From assembly GCA_024648655.1 (NCBI GenBank), contig JAGGDZ010000187.1, positions 1-7,823 on the forward strand: a stretch of 7,823 nucleotides of DNA. Direction: 5' to 3'. Source of the stretch: Chloroflexota bacterium. Its GTDB lineage: Bacteria > Chloroflexota > Dehalococcoidia > Lucifugimonadales > JADFKI01. The notes under the pieces are model-generated. The model was not told the DNA's origin. It searched no databases and saw nothing but the letters and a program-made list of their open reading frames with translations. Position numbers and translations under genes: made by a program. Shown here in pieces: positions 1 to 6,937 of the stretch. The first letter of the stretch is position 1, and the number at the start of each line of letters is the position of its first letter.

Positions 1-1
1 C

Positions 2-886
2 ATGGATGTTGCGTGGAAGCACGTCTTTGACAGCGGCAATATACCGGGGCCACGTGTCTTCGCAAGCGGCTACTTTCTGACCACCACCGGCGGACACTTT
101 CTCACGTCGGGCCAGGCGCGGGAATGCGACGGGCCTTATGGGTTCGTGCAGGCGATCCGCGAAGGCATAAAGAACAGCGTTGACCACATCAAGCTCAACC
201 TGTCAGGCGGCATAATGGGTCCGCCCTGGGACCTGCACAAGCACTCCTTTCTGCTTGAGGACGAACTTGAGGCGGCGTTCGCGCTCTGCCACCAGCGCGA
301 ATTCAAAGTGATGGCTCACGCCACGAACCCTGATGCAGTAAAGGCGGCAATTCGTCTCGGGGCGCACACTGTCGAGCACGGGTACATTCAAGATGAGGAG
401 TGTCTGACGATATTTCAGGATAGCGGAGCATGGTATGTACCGACGCTCGCCATATCGCACCTTACGCGCGAGCAGGCGTCGAACGACTGGGAGCGCGAAT
501 GGATCAAGCGGCGACAGATTCCGGATGACTTGCAACGGCGCGCTAATGCCGCCAGTGACGAGCATGCAAAGTGGTTCAGGCGCGCGCTCGATGCCGGCAT
601 CAAGATGGCAGTCGGCTCTGACATTCGCCCTCTGAGTGAAGCCGCCCATCTTGAACTGGGACTGTGGGTCCGGGACGGCGCGACACCGTGGCAGGCGATT
701 CAGGCAGCGACGAAAAATGCGGCGGAATTATGCGGAGTGGGTAACGAGCTGGGTACTGTGGAGGTGGGCAAGCTGGCGGATCTGATAGTGGTCGCGGACA
801 ATCCACTAGATGACATCTCCAATATGCGCAAGCTGATGCTCGTGGTCAAGGACGGGCAGGTCGTTTCTGACAAGCGCGCTCCGTAG
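2..886 (+). CDS. Metal-dependent amidohydrolase (imidazolonepropionase-like), 5' end outside window
   Basis: This is the C-terminal 294 residues of an amidohydrolase-superfamily TIM-barrel enzyme that hydrolyses C-N bonds with metal-activated water. Visible motifs are the lysine of IKLNLSGG (K64, likely carboxylated metal bridge), MAHAT (H106), VEHG (H126) and GSD (D207, catalytic base). The C-terminal GTVEVGKLADLIVVADNPL (about 251-269) is the returning beta-sandwich typical of these enzymes. The N-terminal beta-sandwich and the HxH metal motif are absent, and family members run about 400 residues. The ATG at base 2 is therefore almost certainly internal, with roughly 100 codons missing to the left. 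GPRVFASG and TTTGGH near the visible start match the middle of imidazolonepropionase-like and prolidase-like members. Substrate cannot be read. It converges on the phosphotransferase gene across 43 nt, with no clear terminator. Family call is strong; substrate is unknown. Confidence 0.9.
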   Translation: MDVAWKHVFDSGNIPGPRVFASGYFLTTTGGHFLTSGQARECDGPYGFVQAIREGIKNSVDHIKLNLSGGIMGPPWDLHKHSFLLEDELEAAFALCHQREFKVMAHATNPDAVKAAIRLGAHTVEHGYIQDEECLTIFQDSGAWYVPTLAISHLTREQASNDWEREWIKRRQIPDDLQRRANAASDEHAKWFRRALDAGIKMAVGSDIRPLSEAAHLELGLWVRDGATPWQAIQAATKNAAELCGVGNELGTVEVGKLADLIVVADNPLDDISNMRKLMLVVKDGQVVSDKRAP

Positions 887-929
887 GTGTCCGGAAACTA
901 AGTCCGCTAGAAGTGTCGAGCATTTCCGA

Positions 930-2276
930 TCAAAAATCCCTTCCGCACAACCGTAGAAGGCTGCGTACCCAGTGCAGCAGACCGCCTTCCAGTTCAGGAC
1001 GCGCATCAGGCGAGATGTTGGTCAGAATCCACATGTAAGTCATAGTCTGATGCAGTGCGCCAAGTGGTCTTGACGCTTCGAATGCTTCGACTAGCCTCTC
1101 CATGGGCATCACCTCCGACCAAGGCTCAAGGTATGCGTCTTGCAGGCGGATTTCTGCATCCGGGTTGTCCTTCAACACGCTCTCATCAAAGTACGCGCCC
1201 GAAATTGTCGCCATCTCAAAGAAGGGATGGGACACGCATACGTCGGTCCAGTCAAAGAATGTGTAGCCCTCGTCCTTAATCAGAATGTTGCCGCCCAGAT
1301 CTCCGTGGACCAGAGTGTGCGGCACGGGGTATTGGGCAAGCCGAGCGCACATAAGTTTCAGCGGCATGGATAGGGAGCGCAGCGCGTCCACTTCCGACTT
1401 AGAGAGGCCGTTCACTCCATCGGCAAGCGTAGCTGCACACGAGGCAATCAGCGGATCAATCATCTCGACCATGCGACTCAGCCGCCTGTCGGGTATATTG
1501 AGCGACAGCCAATATCCAATGTGCTCGACCTGCTCGACCTGCACCTTGGAGAATGTACGCAGGGCTTCTTCCCAGCGCTCGATGTCCGCACACTCATGGA
1601 GCATTTCACTTCCGTAGTCGGGCATTAGCACCCAACCGCGCTCTGCATCAGAAGTTAGCGGAGCCGGTAACAACTGCGGGCATTGCTGGGCAACGGCTTG
1701 CATTGCGCTGCCCTCGTGCGCCATGAAGGGGGGTGTCCCCTTGAAATAGACGTCACCCTTGTCGGTGCCGACTTTAGTCGTGCAGGACAGACCCCACGCC
1801 CGCTGCTGTGTGATGGGCGTAGTCGTGATAAAACCGAGCGCATCCAGTTGAGCGTACATCCATCCACAAACGCTTGGGAACCAGCCGACTGATTCCCAAG
1901 GCGAGGACAATGACGAAGGACTATCAAGTTCGTGGAACCATTTTTCAACAGCGGTCCGCACCCGTGCTTCGTCAAAACCGGCTGCCGATGCCTCGTTAGA
2001 CCCCAGCCACTTCGCGCCAACAGGGATTGAGACGCATTTCCTTCGGGCAACCGCGAAATAAAGTCGCCATCGTCCGTCATTCGTCTCACCTCGCCCGGCG
2101 CACTTGAGCGTCCAGGTCTCGAAGCCCAGTTGCTTCCGCATCTCGGCATTGATATGCTCAACGGCACGAGAATCCGAAACGGCAGACTCGAACGAGGGAA
2201 CGGTCCAGCCCCCTGAGGACGGTAGAGCCAAGACACTACCGTCTTCAGGATGAGCTACAATGACACTGTATTTCAT
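930..2276 (-). CDS. APH-family phosphotransferase with a Nudix-like N-terminal region
   Basis: The 448-residue cytoplasmic protein appears to have two parts. Residues about 165-448 are an aminoglycoside-phosphotransferase/choline-kinase-type fold: VYFK (K179, probable ATP lysine), E188 in the next helix, hinge-like WVLMPDYG (215-222), catalytic loop HGDLGGN (H324, D326, N330) and metal motif FDW (D342). Residues 1-115 resemble a Nudix fold (VIVAHPEDGSVLALPSSGGW, then an AVEHINAEMRKQLG helix), but the Nudix box is degenerate, so hydrolase activity is doubtful. PWESVGWF (126-133) links the parts and is typical of a family of large phosphotransferases in Chloroflexota and Actinobacteria. It is the last gene of the minus-strand run. 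Its ATG lies 8 nt after the upstream stop without a clear SD, suggesting translational coupling. The substrate is a small molecule I cannot identify; antibiotic resistance should not be assumed. Confidence 0.85.
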   Translation of the reverse strand: MKYSVIVAHPEDGSVLALPSSGGWTVPSFESAVSDSRAVEHINAEMRKQLGFETWTLKCAGRGETNDGRWRLYFAVARRKCVSIPVGAKWLGSNEASAAGFDEARVRTAVEKWFHELDSPSSLSSPWESVGWFPSVCGWMYAQLDALGFITTTPITQQRAWGLSCTTKVGTDKGDVYFKGTPPFMAHEGSAMQAVAQQCPQLLPAPLTSDAERGWVLMPDYGSEMLHECADIERWEEALRTFSKVQVEQVEHIGYWLSLNIPDRRLSRMVEMIDPLIASCAATLADGVNGLSKSEVDALRSLSMPLKLMCARLAQYPVPHTLVHGDLGGNILIKDEGYTFFDWTDVCVSHPFFEMATISGAYFDESVLKDNPDAEIRLQDAYLEPWSEVMPMERLVEAFEASRPLGALHQTMTYMWILTNISPDARPELEGGLLHWVRSLLRLCGRDF

Positions 2277-2284
2277 GGTTACTG

Positions 2285-3931
2285 CTAGAAGGGGCGTCGG
2301 TGCGAGAAAGCGCGCTCTTCGTTCGTGATGAACTCAAGCAGTGCTGTCTGCCCGTTCTCAGTCGCTTCTTTAGCACGCAAAATTGCAGCGGCAACATCCT
2401 CCGGGTCTTCGACTCGCTCCGACCAGCCGCCCATGTCTCTTCCGAGGTCTGCGTAACGCCCGCCCAAGTCGCGTGTGCCGTATAGATTGTGTGAGAGTTC
2501 CATTGCATCCGTTTCAATCGCCATAGTCGAATTGTTGAATACAACCGTTAGGATGGGGATGTTGCTGCGAACTGCCGTCTCAAAGTCCAGCCCTGTCATC
2601 CCGAATGCCGCGTCTCCCATGAAGTTCACGACGAACTTGTCCGGAGCAGCCAACTTCGCCCCGATGTTCAGCCCCAGGCCTGTGCCTAGCCCGTGTGACT
2701 TCCCCCAGCCGAGGTAGGTTCGCGGGCCCCCTGCCCGGTAGAAGGGCATTATCTGGTCGCGGGGGCTCCCGGAATCATGGGTTACGATAGCTTCGTCCGA
2801 GTCGATGTGCTGCATGAATTCCCAGATGACGCGATACGGCGTGATAGGCTTCTGGTTCGAGGTCAGTGTAGGTATCCACTCGTCCAGCCATTCCTGGCGC
2901 ACCGACGCAATCTCTTCGGCAACCGAGCCGTCGCCGCGCCGCTCGCCGCCCAGAATGTCCTTACAGGCGTCGATGAACTGCCGAAGCACGAGCTTGGCAT
3001 CGCCGACTATCGGGTGGTCGATGGAGTAGTTTTTGTCTATGTCAATCGGATCGTTAGTGGCATGAATGAGAGTCTTGCCATTGGGCACATTCATCGTCAT
3101 ACCGTGCTGGGTAAAGCTGGTGCCGATACCAAAGACGACATCCGCCCTGCTGACAAAGTGGTACACCGGTCGGCTCATCACACCTGAACCACTACCAAGC
3201 GCCAGCGCATGCTTCTCAGGGAATGCGCTTTTGCCTGCCATTGTTGTCATCACAGGAATTTGAGTAAGTTCGGCGAACTCGATGAGTTCCTCCGTTGCAT
3301 CCCCGTACATCACGCCCTGTCCGGCGTGGATGACCGGATTTTCGGCGTTCAGTAGCGCTTCTGCGGCGGCTTGTATATCCACTGGATTCCCAGCGGCAGC
3401 GGCAGGTTTGATGGGATTGTATCCACCCACGATGTTATCCGGGACTTCGGAGGTCGCCACATCAGCCGGTATCTCGACCATTACAGGGCCTGGCCTGCCC
3501 CGCTTGAGAGCGGCAAAGGCACGGCGCATTGTATCTACCACCCGTTCCGGCACGCTGATTTGCTCAATTTGCTTGGTAACGGAGGCGTAGCTCCGGAGCG
3601 AGCCGTAGTGCGGAAATATGCCGTCCCGCTCCCTCGGATGTCCAAGCGGCAGAAGAAGCATCGGCACGGCGTCCGAGTATGCCGTAGCGACACCGGCGTA
3701 TGCGTTTTCCGCTCCCGGACCGTACTGCATTGCGAAGACGCCGGGCGGTTTGCCGTTTGTCACGCGCGCGTAACCATCTCCGATGCCAACGCCCACACGC
3801 TCCTGACGGCAGATTATCGGACGGATGCCTGCATCCGCCGCCGCCTCGATAACCGGTGTCGTGGGGAACGCGCTTAGATACTCTATGTTTTCCTTCTTCA
3901 AAATCTGGGCTATGGCGTCTATGGTTCGCAT
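2285..3931 (-). CDS. Thiamine diphosphate-dependent enzyme, acetolactate synthase-like
   Basis: This 548-residue protein has the three-domain order of the ThDP decarboxylase/carboligase family. The N-terminal Pyr domain has the cofactor-activating glutamate in CRQERVG (E44) and GYARVTNGKPPG after it. The central domain is at about 190-335. The C-terminal PP domain has the metal/diphosphate motif starting GDA (439-441) and ending in NN (466-467). RGRPGPVMVEIPADV (145-159) is also typical. In the central domain the FAD-contact segment of true acetolactate synthases (RFDDR-like) is replaced by GTSFTQHG (270-277), so it is probably not the biosynthetic enzyme; no regulatory subunit gene is adjacent. 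The ATG at 3931 is chosen over one 20 codons upstream because AAAGGA lies 7 nt before it, and the residues before it look non-conserved. Oxalyl-CoA decarboxylase- or carboligase-type reactions remain possible. Family certain, substrate unknown. Confidence 0.93.
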   Translation of the reverse strand: MRTIDAIAQILKKENIEYLSAFPTTPVIEAAADAGIRPIICRQERVGVGIGDGYARVTNGKPPGVFAMQYGPGAENAYAGVATAYSDAVPMLLLPLGHPRERDGIFPHYGSLRSYASVTKQIEQISVPERVVDTMRRAFAALKRGRPGPVMVEIPADVATSEVPDNIVGGYNPIKPAAAAGNPVDIQAAAEALLNAENPVIHAGQGVMYGDATEELIEFAELTQIPVMTTMAGKSAFPEKHALALGSGSGVMSRPVYHFVSRADVVFGIGTSFTQHGMTMNVPNGKTLIHATNDPIDIDKNYSIDHPIVGDAKLVLRQFIDACKDILGGERRGDGSVAEEIASVRQEWLDEWIPTLTSNQKPITPYRVIWEFMQHIDSDEAIVTHDSGSPRDQIMPFYRAGGPRTYLGWGKSHGLGTGLGLNIGAKLAAPDKFVVNFMGDAAFGMTGLDFETAVRSNIPILTVVFNNSTMAIETDAMELSHNLYGTRDLGGRYADLGRDMGGWSERVEDPEDVAAAILRAKEATENGQTALLEFITNEERAFSHRRPF

Positions 3932-4009
3932 TGGTCCGTCCTTTCTATTTCTGTTGCCAGTTGTCCAACGGGCGCGACACTCCAAACTCAAGTGGGAGTA
4001 ATATCGGCA
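3932..4009 (-). other. 78-nt spacer between reductase and ThDP enzyme genes
   Basis: The spacer holds the SD of the downstream gene and a weak 5-bp hairpin (3979-3983 with 3995-3999) without a following T-run. I see no convincing promoter or terminator, so read-through from the reductase gene is likely. Confidence 0.5.
3939..3944 (-). promoter_or_regulatory. Shine-Dalgarno site of the ThDP enzyme gene
   Basis: AAAGGA on the minus strand ends 7 nt before the ATG at 3931. It decides that start against the in-frame ATG at 3991. Confidence 0.75.
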
Positions 4010-5023
4010 TTATTCCTCCGACATCTTTACGAGCAGTTTGCCAAAGTTCTCACCCCGCAACATTCCGATGAACGCTGCGGGGGCGTTCTCGATACCCTCT
4101 ACAACGTCTTCCTTGTACTTCATCTTGCCTTCTTTGATCCAGCGGGCGATGCGCTGCCTGCCCTCTTCGTGGCGATCGGCAAACTGGAAAACGAGGAAAC
4201 CTTCCATCCTTGCTTTGTGTATGTTGAGGTTTCGAATGTTGCGAGGCCCCAGTTCCGGTTCAGCAAGATTGTACTGCGAAATCTGTCCACATATAGCGAT
4301 GCGCGCGAAGTCGGCAAGGTTCTCCATCACAGCGTCGGTTACGGGTCCACCTACATTGTCGAAATAGACATCGATTCCCAAAGGACAGGCTGCTGCAATT
4401 GCTTGGGCGACATCCTCGTTCCTGTAGTTGATTCCCGCATCAAAGCCTAGTTCATTGATGATGTAGTCAATTTTGTCCTGTGAACCCGCCGTTCCTACCA
4501 CATAGCAGCCCATAATCTTCGCTATCTGTCCAACGACTTGCCCGACTGCGCCCGACGCCGCCGAAACTACGACTGTATCGCCTGGTTTCGGATCGCAAAC
4601 GTGGAGGAAACCGAAGTACGCAGTCATGCCGGTCATGCCCAAAATGCCGAGAGCGGTCGAGAGCGGTCCCAGAGATGGATCAACACGTCGAAGGTTGCTC
4701 CCATCCGACACACCGTATTCCTGCCAGCCAATTGCGCCATCTACAATCTCCCCAACGCTGAACAGCGATGTGCGTGATTCGACGATCCGACCTATGGCGC
4801 TCCCGATCATCACATCCCCAAGCTCCATGGACGGCGCGTAAGTTCCGCCCTCTCTCATCCTTCCCCGCATATACGGGTCAAGCGACAGCCATATCGACTG
4901 TATGAGAACCTCGCCCTCTCCAGGCTGCGGAATTGGTTCCTCAATCAGCTCGAAGTCTGACAGCTTGGGATAGCCGTCGGGTCTGGACTTCAGTGTAATC
5001 TTGCGATTGGACTGGCTTGCCAT
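4010..5023 (-). CDS. NADP-dependent oxidoreductase, CurA / leukotriene B4 12-hydroxydehydrogenase type
   Basis: This 337-residue protein is a zinc-free medium-chain reductase of the kind that reduces alpha,beta-unsaturated ketones or aldehydes with NADPH. Family hallmarks include LSLDPYMRGRM (46-56), GMTGMTAYFGF (129-139), the nucleotide-binding loop AASGAVG (155-161) in a Rossmann fold, FDNVGG (221-226) and the C-terminal ENFGKLLVKM. Structural zinc cysteines of alcohol dehydrogenases are absent. Length matches the family (about 330-345), so it looks intact. The ATG is supported by AGAGGTG 7 nt upstream. It is third in the minus-strand run, 72 nt after the squalene/phytoene synthase stop and 78 nt before the ThDP gene. 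Family members are often broad-range, so a specific link to the isoprenoid gene is only a possibility. Curcumin reductase, prostaglandin reductase and quinone reductase relatives cannot be separated by reading. Confidence 0.93.
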   Translation of the reverse strand: MASQSNRKITLKSRPDGYPKLSDFELIEEPIPQPGEGEVLIQSIWLSLDPYMRGRMREGGTYAPSMELGDVMIGSAIGRIVESRTSLFSVGEIVDGAIGWQEYGVSDGSNLRRVDPSLGPLSTALGILGMTGMTAYFGFLHVCDPKPGDTVVVSAASGAVGQVVGQIAKIMGCYVVGTAGSQDKIDYIINELGFDAGINYRNEDVAQAIAAACPLGIDVYFDNVGGPVTDAVMENLADFARIAICGQISQYNLAEPELGPRNIRNLNIHKARMEGFLVFQFADRHEEGRQRIARWIKEGKMKYKEDVVEGIENAPAAFIGMLRGENFGKLLVKMSEE

Positions 5024-5095
5024 TTGCTTTCACCTCTATCTACCATTCTTGTCTCAGTACATAGTCATCAGTACATAGTCATAGGTTGGGCATCA
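5024..5095 (-). other. 72-nt spacer with SD of the reductase gene and a 14-bp tandem repeat
   Basis: The spacer contains AGAGGTG (5031-5037, minus strand), 7 nt before the ATG at 5023, and two perfect head-to-tail copies of a 14-bp unit at 5054-5081. A TTGATG-like hexamer near 5100 has no good -10 partner at proper spacing, so an internal promoter is not convincing. Confidence 0.6.
5054..5082. repeat. Perfect 14-bp direct tandem repeat, two copies
   Basis: The unit TCAGTACATAGTCA occurs at 5054-5067 and again at 5068-5081, followed by one further matching base. It lies between the squalene/phytoene synthase stop and the SD of the reductase gene. It may be simple replication slippage or a double binding site; the sequence alone does not tell. 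Confidence 0.9.
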
Positions 5096-6223
5096 TCAAT
5101 ACGATGCTATTGACTGCTCGACTCGTCGTCGAATTCGCCTTATCAAAAGCCTGGTGAGGACGTTCGAGCGTCCGCACAACACGGACAGTGCAATTATGCC
5201 ATAAACAGCGCCGCGCGGTATTTTGATACGCGTGTCCGGATTGAGCCAGTCGTCACTTGCGGCAAGTTTTGCGAGAGTCCCCAGACCGATGAGAACAGGC
5301 CAGAGGGCCGCCAACCTCAGGCGTAAGTTGCGGCGTGGAATTGCGAGGATGTACTGCTCTGCGCCGCCGAAGTGCTCAAGAGTCCTATGAATGCCCCAGT
5401 TCAGAATTGGACGTGAGCGACACTCGTTAGCAGCATCCAGCAGGTCGTCGGCACTCAATCCTGCCTTCTCCAGTTCACTATTTGGGAGATAGCAGCGTCC
5501 CATTCGCAGGTCCTTGGGCGCATCGCGCAGGATGTTGGTCAGTTGAAGTGCGAGACCGAATCGCACCCCAAGAGTACGCATATCCTCGGCATCCCAGTGG
5601 AGCAGAGACGATGTGTGTGCCATTGATAAATCGGTCCAGAATTCTCCTACACAACCTGCGACTAGGTAGCAGTATTCATCCAGTTGCTCTTCAGTCTCTA
5701 AAGAGGTCAGGTTGCCGAAATTCGATGAGCCGAATGTCATCAGGTCAAATGCCATGCCACTTGTCAGTGTCTTCACAACCGAGCGCACTGCCTTAGCGTC
5801 AGGTTCGTTTAGTTTCCCGAGCAGGTCGAATACTTCTAGGAGGCTGCCGAGCAGGTATCGTTCACCGGGAGTCGGCTGGAGATCCGTCAACACCGACGAC
5901 AGCCGCGTCGCGGTGTGAATTTCTGACTCGCCTTCGACAATCGCCCTGAACTCGCCCAAGTGCTCCAGACGACGCTCAGCCGCTATTGAGGGAGTATCTG
6001 CGATGGTATCGGCAGCGCGGGCGAGTAAGTACGCGATTGCGACAGATTCTCGCATGCCGGACGGCAGCACGCGAATGGACAAGTAGAAAGCGCGAGACAC
6101 ACGCTTCAGCAGCGTTGTAAAAAGCTGACGACGACTGTCGCGCCCATTGCAGTCCGTCGGCCTGCAAGTGTCGTTTGAATCGTCACCGTTTACCTTTCGT
6201 CCGCGGCACGCCAAAATTGGCAT
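5096..6223 (-). CDS. Squalene/phytoene synthase family protein
   Basis: This 375-residue all-helical trans-isoprenyl synthase condenses two prenyl diphosphates head-to-head (farnesyl diphosphate for squalene, geranylgeranyl for phytoene). It shows the conserved SRAFYLSIRVLP (43-54), the first aspartate motif DTIAD (D72, D76), YCYLVAGCVGEF (184-195) and the second motif in LTNILRDAPKDL (D234, D238) followed by GRCYLP (242-247). Both magnesium-binding motifs are intact. A polar 40-residue N-terminal stretch precedes the conserved core, and residues about 338-351 are hydrophobic, perhaps membrane-associating. The ATG follows the DinB-gene TAG immediately with no clear SD, suggesting coupled translation; no other good start exists in the frame. 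No hopanoid (hpnC/D/E, shc) or carotenoid (crtI) partner is in the window, so squalene versus phytoene cannot be decided, although the sequence reads closest to bacterial squalene-synthase-like members. Confidence 0.93.
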   Translation of the reverse strand: MPILACRGRKVNGDDSNDTCRPTDCNGRDSRRQLFTTLLKRVSRAFYLSIRVLPSGMRESVAIAYLLARAADTIADTPSIAAERRLEHLGEFRAIVEGESEIHTATRLSSVLTDLQPTPGERYLLGSLLEVFDLLGKLNEPDAKAVRSVVKTLTSGMAFDLMTFGSSNFGNLTSLETEEQLDEYCYLVAGCVGEFWTDLSMAHTSSLLHWDAEDMRTLGVRFGLALQLTNILRDAPKDLRMGRCYLPNSELEKAGLSADDLLDAANECRSRPILNWGIHRTLEHFGGAEQYILAIPRRNLRLRLAALWPVLIGLGTLAKLAASDDWLNPDTRIKIPRGAVYGIIALSVLCGRSNVLTRLLIRRIRRRVEQSIASY

Positions 6224-6769
6224 CTACTTGCCGAAGCCGCGCTTCAGCCCGCGGATAAACGACACCTGGCCCAGGTGCTGGTCTTCTTCGCCAATAAGCT
6301 GCCTGAAAATACCGCCGACGCTGCGTCCACTGAAGTAACCAACCGTCGCCGGAAACTCCGGGAATGGCGTCCTGTCCTCCGGCACCACATCGAAGTCGTC
6401 GTCGCTGAGACTACGAAGATACGGCAGTGTTTCCCCGCGCACGGCGTCGAAGTACTCTCGCAAGTCTTCTTTGGTTACCGGCGGCAGCGCCGAGACCTGC
6501 TCCAGGGTGTAGTTTACGCCATGATCGCCCTCGGGTATCCCTGTCCTAGCACTCCAGCCATCTCGTTTCCAGATCTCTTCCGCGCCGCGCGCAAAGACAT
6601 TAACCAGCCTGTCTTCGACTCGTGCCGTATGCCATATCAAGAATGCTATCGAGTTGGATTCGGCGTCGGGTCGCCAGTGCATCTCTTCTTCCGTTAGCGG
6701 AGCGGTAGCCGCATAAACGCGCCTGCGATAGTCTTCTATGCACTGTTCCACGAATTCGTTCAGTCTCAT
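6224..6769 (-). CDS. DinB-fold (DUF664-like) putative metal-dependent protein
   Basis: This 181-residue protein has the four-helix-bundle pattern of the DinB/YfiT superfamily, which includes thiol-dependent transferases and mycothiol-dependent isomerases. Seen directly are an N-terminal helix (RLNEFVEQCIEDYRRRVYAA), the metal-ligand histidine in FLIWHTARVED (H47) and a late EEDQHLGQVSFIRG helix (E161/E162, H165). One histidine of the usual three is not obvious: the second site reads as ExxxH or ExxH. The start is set at the ATG at 6769 because GAAGGG ends 7 nt before it; an in-frame TTG two codons upstream would leave only 1 nt. It is the first gene of the minus-strand run and abuts the isoprenoid synthase gene, so the two proteins are made from one message. 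Function unknown; the fold call is well supported. Confidence 0.85.
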   Translation of the reverse strand: MRLNEFVEQCIEDYRRRVYAATAPLTEEEMHWRPDAESNSIAFLIWHTARVEDRLVNVFARGAEEIWKRDGWSARTGIPEGDHGVNYTLEQVSALPPVTKEDLREYFDAVRGETLPYLRSLSDDDFDVVPEDRTPFPEFPATVGYFSGRSVGGIFRQLIGEEDQHLGQVSFIRGLKRGFGK

Positions 6770-6776
6770 ATTCAAG

Positions 6777-6782
6777 CCCTTC
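6777..6782 (-). promoter_or_regulatory. Shine-Dalgarno site of the DinB-fold gene
   Basis: GAAGGG on the minus strand lies 7 nt before the ATG at 6769. It rules out the TTG at 6775 as the start. Confidence 0.75.
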
Positions 6783-6816
6783 GGTCCGTTCTCACCTTCC
6801 GTCCTCGGTTTACGGC

Positions 6817-6847
6817 ATTATCGCATGTCGTGGCGTACCTTTGTAAG
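6817..6847 (-). promoter_or_regulatory. Predicted promoter of the five-gene minus-strand operon (extended -10)
   Basis: On the minus strand the -10-like GATAAT (6817-6822) is preceded by TGC, giving an extended -10 (TGnGATAAT, 6817-6825). The best -35 is weak: CTTACA (6842-6847) at 19-nt spacing. Transcription would start near 6810, about 40 nt before the ATG at 6769. Inferred from motif match only. Confidence 0.5.
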
Positions 6848-6864
6848 TGGAACACCCGGAAAAG

Positions 6865-6893
6865 TTGACGCTTGGCCGTACGACACATAAACT
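6865..6893 (+). promoter_or_regulatory. Predicted sigma-70-type promoter of the DUF35-thiolase genes
   Basis: The -35-like TTGACG (6865-6870, five of six consensus bases) and -10-like TAAACT (6888-6893) are separated by exactly 17 nt. Transcription would start near 6900, giving a leader of about 38 nt to the TTG at 6938. The predicted start lies downstream of the in-frame TTG at 6872, which argues against that longer reading frame. Confidence 0.55.
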
Positions 6894-6925
6894 CTGTGTT
6901 GATGTTGATAAGGAATTCTAGCTTC

Positions 6926-6931
6926 AGGGAG
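6926..6931 (+). promoter_or_regulatory. Shine-Dalgarno site of the DUF35 gene
   Basis: AGGGAG lies 6 nt before the TTG at 6938. The in-frame ATG at 6959 has no SD at normal distance, so this site favours TTG as the start. Confidence 0.6.
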
Positions 6932-6937
6932 AATCCG

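Noticed and set aside
203..649. 148-codon open frame on the minus strand inside the amidohydrolase gene
   Set aside because: It is antisense to a strongly conserved coding region, and its translation has no recognisable domain.
887..929. Possible terminator between the convergent amidohydrolase and phosphotransferase genes
   Set aside because: Only a 6-bp inverted repeat (892-897 with 923-928) across a 25-nt loop is present, with no adjacent T-run; too weak to call.
1520..1542. 9-bp tandem repeat in the phosphotransferase gene
   Set aside because: It is in frame and merely encodes a repeated Val-Glu-Gln in a helix.
2777..3877. Plus-strand open frames of 136 codons (2777-3187) and 168 codons (3371-3877)
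   Set aside because: Both lie opposite the ThDP enzyme gene, whose motifs are intact; the translations show no family features.
3932..3991. Longer start of the ThDP enzyme at ATG 3991
   Set aside because: It would add 20 residues of non-family character, and a good SD sits before ATG 3931.
3979..3999. Hairpin in the reductase-ThDP spacer
   Set aside because: The 5-bp stem with an 11-nt loop and no T-run is expected by chance.
3992..4450. 152-codon plus-strand open frame
   Set aside because: It is antisense to the C-terminal part of the reductase gene and lacks a plausible SD or domain.
4649..4668. 10-bp direct repeat in the reductase gene
   Set aside because: It lies within conserved coding sequence encoding a normal family segment; the repeat is incidental.
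6275..6697. 140-codon plus-strand open frame
   Set aside because: It is antisense to the DinB-fold gene and shows no recognisable motif.
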